Assembly (NCBI GenBank): GCA_028023455.1
Contig: JAQFVV010006652.1
Coordinates: 1-64,000 of the forward strand
Reading direction: 5' to 3'
DNA from: Epiperipatus broadwayi
Taxonomy: Eukaryota > Onychophora > Udeonychophora > Euonychophora > Peripatidae
Length of the DNA stretch: 64,000 bases
Each line of letters opens with the position of its first letter. Position 1 is the stretch's first letter. This document shows positions 24,886-36,962 of the stretch, piece by piece. The notes beneath the pieces are model-generated. The model saw only the letters and a list, made by a program, of their open reading frames with translations, was not told the origin of the DNA and searched no databases. The position numbers were made by a program, and so were the translations under genes.

Positions 24886-26846
24886 ATTTTTGTTCAGCAT
24901 TGAGTTATTTAAAGTCTGTTTTACACTTTTATTTCTTATTAAATCTTACAATGTTAATTAAATAATATTTAGACAGCCTTCTTAAAACAAGAGAGTTTTT
25001 TATAGTCTTTGAAAAAGACAATATTTATAAAAACCTAAGCTGTTGTTTGTTTGTTTGTAATGATGGTCTTTGTTAAATGGATCTGGGTTTCCTCAGAAAT
25101 TTGATGATTTCAAAAGCTCAAATGATTAATTAAGTCTGCTCAATGCGTGTGTAATTAATGACACAATTTGAAACATTATCTCAACAAAAACCAAGTAAAT
25201 CGCAGTGTAAAGATGATGCGAAAATACCGATGACAAGAAAAGAGCTTCCACGATGGATTCCAAGGCTATTAACAAACATATGCAAATATTTAAAAAAAAA
25301 AAAAGATTAAATCCTAGGATTAGTTTCTCATTTTATTTTTTTAACACACACAAGCATTTAAAACGTATATATAATATGGAAAATCAATAATTAGCCAGCT
25401 GTAAATTGTTATAAACTGTTTACTTTCTCAATTAATTAATGCCTATGCGCTTCTTCGATCACTTCGCCCTCCTCTTGGAACCAAAAGCTCTCAAAAACTT
25501 AGCATCATCATAATAAGCTATTTCTTATCAGTGTAACCTTTGATTATAGTTGCTATTTTACCTTCTAAAGAGCCAATCACTAATTAAATAGTCTATTTCC
25601 TAGATTATAATCAATTTCGACTTCAAACAACATCCATGCAACGAAAGTGATTGATTGAGATTCGATCATGATCATCTAGACCTCAAGTCAATCAGTCTAA
25701 CACAGTGCTAAACTGCATAAAGTTGCCAATTATTAAAACACAAAATCTAAAACTCTATAAATGCCCATATTTTTCACCTGTAATCAATTTATTGTCTTCC
25801 TCCAATATATATATAGGTTTAATAAAATAAATGCTTTGTGATTTGATTGATATATAGATCACATAGTGAATAGAAAAATTAATTAAACATTGCTTATACA
25901 TATATACTAAGATAAAAGAAAACAATTTAAACTAATAGCTTTAAAAAATAAAAAATTTAAAAGAAAAGAAATTCAGTTAGAGACACTAATAGTGTGATAT
26001 CACAAAGACAAAATGCTAAAAGAATACTAAGCAGTGGTGTATCCCAAATAAATGTTTTGAGAATATATATGGACAACCAATAATTCATTTCAGTTTTTTT
26101 TAATGGTTTTACTTAACTTCGAAACTCTAATGCTTGCTCACTTATTTAGGTTAAATTTTGTAATTGATTTTTAACATCCTTCTATCAATTGGATTTCCTT
26201 CAAATTTTGTACATGTGTTAAAAATTGGTAATAATGCAATATAACAAAATGTTTTAGGGTTATCCCAATTATTTGTTAGTGTAACTTAGAGGACTGAATT
26301 TCAAACTCAGTTATATCAGTTCAGTAAGTTTTCAATAACTATAAACAAGACAGCAATATGTTGATTTTTTTTTTAAAAAAATGTTTATACTAGAAAATGT
26401 TAATAATCAAATAAAATAGAAATAAAAATAGAATTTTTTAATACAAACAAATTTGCTTTTAGATGTTAAACAAATGTTGACATTGTTTTTATTCTTCATT
26501 TTAAAATTTGAACAGAAATAATTTCAAAGAAGATCCCAATACTAAAAAATGTAAAAATAATATGTATATACATATAAAATATTCTATAATAAATACTTTT
26601 ATTTACTATGCACTAAAATGTCAAAAGTAGATATTTTCTGCAAACACAATTTTGTTTTTTATATTTAACATGAAATAGAAGTATGGAGCATTGAAAAAAT
26701 AATTCAATCACTAATTTTTACAATCTGTGACTGAATTAATTTCTGGATGCCCCATGCTTTTATTTCAAGTTAAATATAAAAACCTAAATTGTAGTTTGAA
26801 GAAAATTATGTCTAGCTTTCAGTGCATAATAAGTAAAAGTATTTAT
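24886..26846. other. AT-rich DNA, no gene recognised
   Basis: A slightly GC-richer stretch around 25440-25500 has no open frame with splice sites I trust. Confidence 0.35.
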
Positions 26847-27090
26847 TAATAATAACATGAAAGGCTGCAACCTTTGACAGATGTGCCTTTAAAATGCTTA
26901 TATGGCAGCCAATCAGATGTAATAATGACTGCACAAGGAACTCACAATTCAAAACACAAGGCAGAGATTTAAATCTCTGCCTTGTGTTTTGAATTGAGAG
27001 TTCCTTGTGCAGTCATTACATCTGATTGGCTGTCATATAAAAATTTTAAGGTGCATCTGTCAAAGGTTTCAGCCTTTCATGTTATTATTA
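26847..27090. repeat. near-perfect 244-bp palindrome (foldback MITE)
   Basis: Arms TAATAATAACATGAAAGGCT... and ...AGCCTTTCATGTTATTATTA converge on GCAGAGATTTAAATCTCTGC (26961-26980) with no spacer. Mismatches are few (for example GGCAGCC against GGCTGTC). It has no ORF or TSD that I can be sure of. Confidence 0.8.
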
Positions 27091-29359
27091 TATCATCTTC
27101 TTGCACTTAATAAATTAATATATTTACAAAATTATATTTATTATAAAATTTTTATATAAATATAACTTTATATTAAATATAGTTGAAGAAGGAAAGAAAG
27201 AGATTTTGATGTTGAAACTAGTAATAAGTGCTCATCATCTGATATTAATGCAAGTAATAAATATGTCATGAGAGAGTGATAAAATATTTAAATATATATT
27301 ATAACCTAAAAAAGAATGAACACCATCTAACACTTATTCAAGATGATTGCTTGGTACCTTATAATTGACTGAAAGCCAACACCTTTGGGCAAGCTAAAAT
27401 TATAACTTACAAAAAGAGAGAGGTGATAATAGCAGTCACAAAGCTTACTTGATATAAAATGATAACTAAATCTAATGCCTGAAATAATAATAAACATTAT
27501 ACTATGGGCTAATAATAATAATAACAACTAAACTATATTCCCAAGCTCAGAGGGTTATCAAATGGTATGTGCTACAATAAAAGAAGAGCCATATGGGTAA
27601 AAATAGCAATAAATGAATATTATAAACACAATATGTAATACTTAATACATTTTAAGAAAACTATCACACTCTTACAAATTACAGGGATGCTCTTACTATT
27701 GAGAGCATATGATCTTAGTGTAGTTAGGTTATACTAAATCCTCATTTATAACATCTCCTCATTGCGCATCTAATAGCCATCATCAGCATCTTATTGCTAT
27801 AATCAAATCCACATTTCAAATCTTTTGACAAAAAATAATAATTTTCTTACATTTTGTGCCACCTTGTTTATTAAAATATCTTTTGCAAAACAATTTCTTT
27901 AGTACTCAGTTATATTATGTTGAAATCTCAAGGTTCTTTAATTATTTATATTAAAAATTTACTCTTTCTTACATTTGAGGATTATTAGGACATGAATAGA
28001 ATCCTAGTAAAAATATGAGGAGACATACTCTTACTTATATACCTAGCTGACAATAATAATAATATTTTTTTTTAAAAAAATAGTTTAATTAAAATAAAGT
28101 ACATTAAATATCTCTTAATGTGGATTAAAAGAAAAATACCAGGATTGTATCCATATATAATGAGTGGAAAGGGATTTTATGGTCACGTAGAAGATCCTAT
28201 AATAATGAGTGGAAATCATTCTTTGTGAATTTAAGATAAATAATTTAAGTATTTAAAATTATGATATATAATCAACTGTAGTTTTCTGGATAAAATAAAC
28301 AATATCGCTAAAGCAGACTTCTTTTAATAAATGCACTTGGTTAAAGTGATCATTTGAATTTAAGAAAATGAATAATCTACCTAGTAGATACTTTCTTATC
28401 ATCTACAGACCAATTTCAAAAAAGTGATTATGATATTCAATTTTATGTTCGCGTACTCTTAATGACCAACATAAACGATAACTATATAATACATTTTATA
28501 TAATATATGTTAATAATGATATGATGCTCTAAGACATACTTAACAATAAAAACATTTATTCTAACAATAAAAACAAATAACAATCTTGGATATCTATAAT
28601 ATTTCAAAATAAATTATTTAGACACTATACCATGTAATTCATTGCAGAGGATAAATACTTTTTAAAGTTTACATATAAGAATAAAGTAAAATTTACAGAT
28701 TAAATAATAATTAACTATTATTAGCTTCATCTGACTAATGAAAGCTTTTCTTAATATTGGCATTATTACAAGAAGTTCTACATTTTTGTACAACAATCAC
28801 ACCATGATGTTGACCCAAAATAAATATATTTAAACATTAAGCACATCTTACCAATCCAGCAATGAAATAATGCTAAAAATGATGCATATCATTTATTGAG
28901 GTCAACGAATACAATTTTTAATTTCAAAAACAAATGTTTATTATTTTACATTCTGCAATGCTGGCAAAGCACAGTAAAAAAACAGACCTGCACATCAAAA
29001 CCATCCATAAGCTACACTCAAAAGTATTCAAGAGTGCAAGAGAACAAAATATGACATTCCTCAGAACAATCAACATATCAATTGCCAAAACAAAGTCATG
29101 ACCACCCATGGTTTCATACAAAATATGCATGATTCAATATATCCATAAAGTAAAAATAATAAGGCAATAAACAGAAATGGCAAGAGCTCAAAAGGGAACA
29201 CCTACATTTTGGGTACAAAAATCATGCTAGGACATTGTCTTTGAACATAAGGTAAATGAAAATAAAGCATCAAAATATATTAGGAACAACAATATCTGCC
29301 TTAAATAAAGCATTTGTGCTTAAATATGAGACATGAAAGGTATCTCATGGAATATATTA
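27091..29359. other. AT-rich DNA, no gene recognised
   Basis: A plus-strand stretch near 28980-29130 is less AT-biased and may be a decayed repeat; no family identified. Confidence 0.3.
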
Positions 29360-29600
29360 TAAAAAATAAAGAGACAAGTCTGCAATCTCTTTACAAACAT
29401 ATAATAATGATATAAATATCTACAAGAGAGAGACACAGCTACATTTCTTGGAAAAATATAAGCTAATAAAATAAATATCTACAAGAAAAAGACAAAGCCA
29501 CCATCTCTTGAAAAAAAATATACTGGCAAGATAAGCAGGTACAATAAAACAAGAGAGAGTCAACTTTGTAAATAAATATAATAAACTGATGTGTAAAACT
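29360..29600. repeat. diverged minisatellite, unit about 59 bp
   Basis: About four units with AAGAGAGAGACA, ATCTCTT or ATTTCTTGG and ATAAATATCTAC at matching positions (29409-29426, 29468-29484). Confidence 0.55.
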
Positions 29601-30606
29601 GACAATAAAATTATTTGTCAAATATGGCCTAATAAAAATATGGCCTGAAATAAGCAATAAAAATATACACCATCTTCACTTGTTGAGCATAAACATATTC
29701 ATTCAAATAAATAAATTACTCATGATGAGGACAAATAATATATTAAACTATATATTGTTATAAAAAAGTAAATATCTGCAAACTTCTGGATATTATAGCT
29801 TACAAATCATTTATAAAATTACATCAGACAAAATGTATAGAATAAATGAAAAGAAAATATATAATAAATTACAATAGCATAATATTGAAATTTAAAATTA
29901 TACAGTTTACCAAAAAAATACATAATTAAAAGTTTTTCATCCTGGAGATTCTACCATTCAACAGGATACAATCTCTGCAAGTACCTTCTGCAAACACCAA
30001 TATTTTCTCCTTTTTGTTGAAAACATAGAAAATTAAAATTGTGTGTAGAGCACTTGACATATTTCCTAATAACAAAAGCACACAATACATTAATGTTCTT
30101 TCAATTTTCATGAAGAATATTTAAATAAAGTGCTGGCAATCTTTTGTACAATAATAAATTATTTCCCATTAATTTCTTGGAATATATAAATTAATGACAA
30201 TATACAAGAGCATATGTATTCTTTCTACAGAATGCAGGTTTCATTGTAGAAAGATTTATATGAAACACATGAGCTTATTATAAATTCCAATAAAATCCAT
30301 AATTCAGGAGCTTTTATGTTTATTCACATAGGATGTGACTCATTTCAATTATCCACAACAAGTGATAATTTAAGAATAATAGTAAAAACTTTGAATAAAT
30401 ATTCTATTAATATTTTCTAATATTATTTTTAAAAATTTCAGACAAAAGAGTAAGACAATTTTAATTTCATGGATTTAGGAAATATTTTATCTCCAGACTG
30501 AAATAGATATTAGACAAAATTTTGTGAGCAAATTTAAGCAAGCAATTTATTATATTCCATTGTCACTAAACAGGTTCTGCTATCCAGAATTTACATAGTG
30601 TATTCA
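29601..30606. other. AT-rich DNA, no gene recognised
   Basis: A minus frame at 29926-30111 has no recognisable motif. Ends at the TTAA bordering the piggyBac-like element. Confidence 0.35.
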
Positions 30607-30610
30607 TTAA

Positions 30611-32418
30611 CCTTTTAACCGCTAATTATATTATTGGCCCGAGTGAGTTAAAAATCAAGACTTTTAATTGGCCAAGACAAAGTCAATTGTCAAAATATAT
30701 TCAACCTTTTAATATCATATTCACTTTAGATTCGTTTGTAAAAAGTATATTAATAATTTGTCAGGTTATGAAAGTGAATGAAAGTTCTTTCAAAAATAAA
30801 TTTCTATTTGTTTATTGTAGAAATATTTCATAGCGGCAAAATTAAAAACTAAACTTAGTAATGAATTAAAGAGTTTGCTGATGTAAATATTTTTTTCCCA
30901 GTTTTATGTTACGAAAAAGTAAATATTTTTTTTAAATAATTTAGTTTTTAGCATTATTTTACTTAAATAATTCAGCATTTATTTTTTATAGTGTCTGTAT
31001 ACAATTGTAATCACATTCATATCGGCTTTTTCAAACCAAATTGTGCAAACACTTTTTGCGAGGGTATTCATTTATTATTTAACACTCGCAAAAAGCGTTT
31101 GCACAATTTGGTTTGAAAAAGCCAATATGAATGTGATTAAATAATTCATAATTTCTCAAAAAATATTTTAAAATGGCCTAAAACACTGATTTATCATTTT
31201 CAAATTGAAAATCTTAGCGTTCTTCTTTGATTAGGCAGTTTCTTTGTCCTTGCCAGCCAATCAGAATGTTTTTGATGGCTGAGAGCCAATCATCAACAAG
31301 CTTTTTTCTTTGTAAAGCTTTACCACCAGTTTTATTGATTTTTTTATTTGTAAAATAATTCAGGAGATGGCAGTATCTTACAGAACTTTTAAAAACCTAA
31401 CGAATGAGTGTAAAACAGCTATCCTAGCATTAAAAATAACATAATTAGAGTGACGTCAATCATCAACGAAACATCTCATAAGAGGCAGGCTAATAAAACA
31501 TGAACCATTCCAAAGAAAATCATTATTTTAGAGAAATGACAGTATTAAAATAAAGATACTTCTAAATATACATTGCTGAAAAATATTTAAAATATTTGAA
31601 AGTCTTTTTTAACAAACTTCTTATTCTTAGCATCTTATATAGTTATTAGCAAAAACATTTTTACACTATTAACCAAAAGACTGTTTCTTACGAAGCTCCT
31701 CGTAGACATCTGACATCACTCTAACTCTGCCAGTTCTTATGCTAAAATATTCGTTTTACAGGTATTGAATAGATTTTTGAAAGTTCTGTAAGATGGTGAC
31801 CTCTTCCGATTTATTTTACAAGTAAAAAATAAAAAAAAAACGCATTTAAACCTAAACAAAGAAAGAACATGAGTTTTGATTGGTTCTTAGCATGCTCTCA
31901 GCCGAAAAAGACATTCTGATTGGCTGGAAAGAACAAAGAAATCGCCTGATCAAAGAAAATAAAGAAAAACACTGAGATTTTCATTTCGAATATAATTTTA
32001 AAGAATATTAAGTATATATTCAGTAATTACAAATGATTTTCAGAGAGAATAATAAAAAAACAAAATTATTTTCGAAAAATATTGAAGATTTTAGTAAAAA
32101 TATTAAAGAAATATTTAAAAGAAATATTTACTTTTCTATAATGTAAAAGTCGACCTTTTTGTTTATATTACAGCTTTTATGTTGCCGAAATTGAATATTT
32201 TAGAATAAATAAATAGCAATTTATTTTTGAAAGAACTTTCGTTCTCTTCATAACCTGAAAAATTAGTAATATACTTTTTATAAACGTATCTGAGTTGAAT
32301 TTAATATTATAGGCGAATATGTTTTAACAATAGGCTTTGTCTTCAGTTTGTGAGTTGGCCAATTAAAAGATTTGATTTTTACCTCATACAACCAATAATA
32401 TAATTAGCGGTTAAAAGG
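30611..32418. mobile_element. piggyBac-like foldback element, 1.8 kb
   Basis: Ends CCTTTTAACCGC and GCGGTTAAAAGG, flanked on both sides by TTAA (30607-30610 and 32419-32422), the piggyBac target site. The inverted arms run to about 31480 on the left and back to about 31700 on the right. Each is roughly 0.7 kb once the insertion at 30975-31136 is removed, with a central unpaired stretch near 31480-31700. Recurrent matched blocks include TATTATTGG, GAAAGTTCTTTCAAAAATAAATT (seen in both arms), CAGCCAATCAGAATG and CTTACAGAACTTT. No transposase ORF. The arms have diverged, so it is not a recent assembly artefact. Confidence 0.8.
30975..31136. mobile_element. hairpin element copy 1 (inside the piggyBac foldback)
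   Basis: A 162-bp unit: a unique 5' part starting GCATTTATTTTTTATAG, then a large hairpin (TAATCACATTCATATCGG... pairing with ...CCAATATGAATGTGATTA). It is flanked by 12-bp direct repeats TTAAATAATTCA (30963-30974 and 31137-31148). The insertion is absent from the opposite arm of the foldback, so it is the younger element. No coding capacity. Confidence 0.75.
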
Positions 32419-32726
32419 TTAAGAACTACATTAAAATATCAACTATAATAAAAAGTCTTTACCAGTCTTAATATTCCAGTATATAAAATATTAAATTGAT
32501 AATATTGTCTACTATTAATGAGAAAATGAGAATCAATAAGTTCGTATGTAATAATGATGAGTCATGGAAAATTTCCTCAAAGTGTATATTTTATATAGAA
32601 TGGGTTAAGATGTGTGCTAATATGCAGCTGAAAAGGAATTTATTCTTTCAGTTGAAATATCAAAACAATTCTGAGTACTTCCAAGAGTTATATTACTCTC
32701 ATAATCATAGCTGAGGTAAACTCAAC

Positions 32727-32895
32727 AATTATTGTTAATAAACAATTCAAAACAAAGCAAAACTCTCCATATAGTAGTGCCATCTTGTGCTAAGCAAAAC
32801 TCTCCATATAGTAGTGCCATCTTGTGCTTGTTAGCACAAGATGGCACTACTATATGGAGAGTTTTGCTTTGTTTTGAATTGTTTAATAACAATTA
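32727..32895. mobile_element. palindrome made of hammerhead-family end sequence
   Basis: Arms AACAATTCAAAACAAAGC... and ...GCTTTGTTTTGAATTGTT meet at a short GTTA loop near 32829-32833. Each arm carries CTCTCCATATAGTAGTGCC, the 3'-end sequence of H2/H3. In the left arm a 37-bp piece is tandemly duplicated (32755-32791 and 32792-32828). The tail GTGCTAGTATGAGATAG...GATCATGTGATGTTTA follows on the right (32898-32930). Confidence 0.65.
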
Positions 32896-32930
32896 TGTGC
32901 TAGTATGAGATAGTGATCATGTGATGTTTA

Positions 32931-34018
32931 GTAATTATTGTTAAATATTTGGATAAAACTTCCATTATGTTTCTTGCCTGTGTAGGTTTTAAATTTCCTT
33001 TAGTAATTTCAGCTTAGAAATTTAATGTTTGGAGAACATTAATTAGCAGTATATATTTATTTAACTTTAAGTAAAAATAAAAATTTGTTATAAGCAGTTA
33101 AACTGAAAAAAAAAAAAATTAATCAATTAAATTTCCCCAGTAAAAATTAAACAAGTCAAGTAGAAATTATTAAAGTAAGAATTAATAAGTAAGTAAAGAA
33201 CATATCTGCAAATCTTCCTCTATTTATATTGTTGATCATGTTACTGATTTTATTGAATGAAATTGTCATTCAAATTCACTCCTTCTTCGACCTTAATTTA
33301 TTAAAGTTTAAAAGATTAACTGGTATCCTGGGAGACATGGTTCAAAATCAACTCATTTACATATGTGTTCAAGTGTATCAGTGATATGAGATAGAATGGT
33401 GGCTTGTGTGAAAGTCTGTGCTCATGTACCCTATATATTATATAAATGTCTAGACTTTTTAAGTAAAATGTTACATTTTAAGACAATTATTTATAAAAAT
33501 AAAAATTATTATAATGAAAATAAAATAAAATCTGTATAATAAATTACATTATTTTAAATAGACCATTAATTTACATTTTGTTTAAGCAACCTTACACAAT
33601 ATTTAATATAGGTGAAGTTCCAGAATAGATTTTAAATTTATTATCCAAGCACACACACATGTTTACTAATGCTTTCTTTTATTTAAAATTAATAGCTTTT
33701 ACTAATAAATTAATTCTTCATTTTCTTTAATTAACTAACTAAAACTTATTTAGTTGGCTTAATCTTTATTATAATTAGCATTAACAAAATATACTTTTAT
33801 TAGCAAATGGCTTAAATAAACAAGTAAATTAAATACTAACTATAAACATTAAAGATTCAAATTTAGTGATTAAAGTTTAACTTTAACATTATCTTTAATA
33901 TAGTATTATCTATTATAATAGTTTTAACTCTTAATATCATTCTAACATTAACTCACTATTATTCAAAGTAAAAATATCCCTAATTTAAGCAATTTGAAGT
34001 CATATACAACTATAGATA
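32931..34018. other. AT-rich DNA around a family B SINE
   Basis: Apart from the SINE at 33361-33440 nothing is recognised. Confidence 0.35.
33361..33440 (+). mobile_element. tRNA-like SINE, family B
   Basis: GTGTATCAGTGATATGAGAT, GTGGCTTGTGTGAAAGTCTG and TGCTCATGTACCCTATATAT. Very similar to the 24191 and 59911 copies. Confidence 0.5.
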
Positions 34019-34033
34019 TGTTTTAAAACACTA

Positions 34034-34244
34034 AGCATCACATGATCACTATTTCTTATCCTAAGATCTAGGTGCAGCGCTCTCAGATCCAAAGCTCCTC
34101 ACTGACAAAAGGCCCCAAGCCAGAAACTAGTCTGAGGATATTGGATGAGTAGGTACTAGATGGGGATTTTATGCACAAGCCTTCTGGCATCCATTGATTA
34201 CTCTGGTTGGCACTGAGTGGCACTACTATAAGGAGAGTTTTGCC
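34034..34244 (+). mobile_element. hammerhead-bearing retroposon, copy H2, with 15-bp target duplication
   Basis: Flanked by perfect direct repeats TGTTTTAAAACACTA (34019-34033 and 34245-34259). The insert begins with CATCACATGATCACTAT, an inverted copy of the tail seen in H3. CCTAAGATCTAGGTGCAG, the hammerhead-like core and the GGAGAGTTTTGCC end follow. The long exact duplication points to insertion by a LINE- or Penelope-type reverse transcriptase and not by a DNA transposase. Confidence 0.85.
34075..34158 (+). ncRNA. hammerhead-ribozyme-like motif in H2
   Basis: Core CUGACAA (34102-34108), GAAA (34123-34126), GUC (34130-34132). Helix I is fully Watson-Crick near the core: UCCUCA (34096-34101) with UGAGGA (34133-34138), where the other copies have a G.U pair. 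Distal helices AUCCAA/UUGGAU (34087-34092, 34141-34146) and CUC/GAG (34082-34084, 34147-34149) are kept. G8 is again A, consistent with CpG decay of an ancestral CUGACGA. Confidence 0.55.
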
Positions 34245-34259
34245 TGTTTTAAAACACTA

Positions 34260-36875
34260 CAGTAAAAGTATTAAAATAACTTTTAAAACAATTAAAACTA
34301 ATAAAAGTTCTTAAAAATGACTTAGAGGATGTATTAACATTTAAATATCAAGCTCTGATAAGTTGTCTTGCTATAAAACTTAACTTATTGGGAAAATTTC
34401 TTTTTAAAAAATACTAACAGTTAGATGGCTGGAAATTTAGCTTTACTGACAAAGCTAAAGTTTACAATATAAATATGGGTGTGTATATATACATATAAAA
34501 CTTTTACAAAAATGAATTGCTGAGTCAATTAAATCGCGTTTCAATAATATTTTATGGAATGAAAATTCAGAGATCTAGAGAAGATGTTGCGTCAATGTAT
34601 GGTATAGGATAAAATAAAATATATTTTATAAAAAACGAATTAAGTAATGATATAAAAAAATCTGTAATTATTGTGGTGAATTTTGTAAATAGATAATATA
34701 AAATCTCTACTGCTGACATGATTATAAACATAATATTTAAATCAAAAATTGTACACTTTTAAATGCAATATATATATCTGAGTAAATACATATAGTCAAT
34801 TTTTTTAAAATCATTTTCTTTATTTAAAAAATGGGGATGGGGGTGGAGTTGATTAATTGTGACAAGTTTTATTTAACAATGAAAAAATAAGGTTGATAAG
34901 AGGAGTATTCCGCTATGATTCTATTATTTTAAGTATATTATGCTGCCTATTTATTTTAATATTATACCTATTTTATGATTCTACTATTTAATATTTTTGA
35001 AGATGTTTGTGAATTTATTTTAATTTTTTTTATCATGTTCATATACTCCACCGCCACATTCTTACACATTCTAAAATACTCTTTTGATAATTGTGAAAAT
35101 AATTTCAATTGTAATATTTGGTAATTGTAGTAATCTACATTTTAACTTATTTTCAAGATAAAATGTCATGACTTTCAATAATTGTAAAATTAATTTCAAT
35201 TTTAATATTCATTAACTGTAGATATTTGAAATATCTACAATTGTTTTAATTTTTTATTTGTTACTTGTAAAGGTTTTTTTTTTTTTTTTGATAAAATGTG
35301 GAATGCTTTATTTATGTTAGACTAAATATCTGAAACAGTTTATAGATACTTAACAATAAAACATCTTAAGTTGTTTATCATTTGCTTGTATCAACAGTGG
35401 TCAGTGGTTTCTCTAGTATCAAAAGTGTCCTAGAGCACTTACTAAAATAGTATCAAAGAATATATATATATCCTTTAATCAAACAATTAAAAAATTTACG
35501 AAATAATTTATCGATATGTTAAATATTAGACACTATTTTAAATAATTAAGTACCTCTTTGCAGTTAAAATTGGTAACTTTGAATTTTTATTTTAGCATTT
35601 AAAAAAAAAAAAAAATCAGATAATTTCAAAACTAAGACTTAGAAAAATACCCCCGCTCCTATATCCAGAGATTCTTTAGTTAAGAACATAATAGTAAAGT
35701 TAAATAGCTTTATGGTAATTTTAGTGAGTTTTTTTTTTTTATTATTAATAATACATTAGAACAGCTGTTACTGAAAGGTTGTTTTTAGTCATTAAAGTGA
35801 ATTAAAGATAGTTTTCCAGAGATAGCTTGATCTTAATGCCTCCACATTTTTCTTTATTAATAGTGGGTTTGAAATAAAATAATGCCCCCTCCCAATCTAT
35901 TTTCAGAAAGAAAAAAATAATCTGATAGCTCGATGACTGATCTTTAATATTTTAGTCAGTTAAATATTGTTTTTATAATTGGAATATTAAAACATATAAA
36001 AAATTTGCAATCTTATAGGAAAAATATCTGTAACTTAAAATTTACAAGCAAGAAATAATTAAAAGCTGATCGTAGATATTCTATAAATGAGGCTCAAGAG
36101 GATGGCAAGCAAAGGCAAATCACTATTAATGATAAATTTTCATCACTTTAACATAATATTCTATTATTTGAATTCAGTCAGACAACAGAATACAATCTGG
36201 TACACTAAATAACAAACTTTTAGAGCTTTTGTGAACAAACATCAAATATGGAAATTAACTGATTAATATATGCAATGTACTTCACTTAGAGAGGGTACTA
36301 GTAGGTCTTGAGCTTTCTTTCATGCTCCAGTGGCTATCTGTAGCACTGTTTTTCCAATTGTGCATTCATTTTGATGGCAGAAACTGGAACATATTGATTT
36401 ATTAGTTTAAAAAAAAAATCTGAAATGATCAAAAATCTACAGTCAAAAGAAACTACAAAGGATTTGAACTCTGACTACAAAATCACTAAAAGCAGTCATA
36501 AGACTAATGGAAAACTCCTTTTCTTTGGTTGATAACGATGAGCAAATATATATATATATATGATTGCATTTTGCTTTTAGGTCAAATATTTTCTTTTTAA
36601 AAATAGAAGTTGAAAAAATTCATCATAATGGTAAAAATGAAACTACAATCAATAATACAATCAATAGTACATAACTTTTGTGATATTTTAATACCTATAC
36701 ATATAATTTAATTTATCCTATACATATAATTTTAAATTTTACAACAGAATTTCATAGGCTTACAATAACTTAATACTAATTCATTAGTATTTTAAAGTTT
36801 AATCAATAAAGATTCTGTTAACCCAATAATTTTCAGATTCATTAGAAAATATGTTTGTTTTCTTCCACAAAAATA
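34260..36875. other. AT-rich DNA, no gene recognised
   Basis: 2.6 kb without a recognisable element. (TA)n at 36546-36561. Confidence 0.4.
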
Positions 36876-36962
36876 CGTTAGAGGCTGAGTGGTCAGCACA
36901 GCTGCCTTACAAGCAGTTTTCCCAGGTTTGTGGATTTGCTTCCTGGCCCATGCTTTGACACA
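36876..36962 (+). mobile_element. tRNA-derived SINE head, family A
   Basis: GTTAGAGGCTGAGTGGTCAG (A-box region), CTGCCTTACAAGC (anticodon-like) and TTTGTGGATTTGCTTCCTGG (decayed B-box region), ending in CCATGCTTTGACACAT. More diverged than the 11594 copy. Confidence 0.55.

Noticed and set aside
28924-29130. possible LINE fragment on the plus strand
   Set aside because: Base composition is less biased but no RT, endonuclease or zinc-finger motif could be read.
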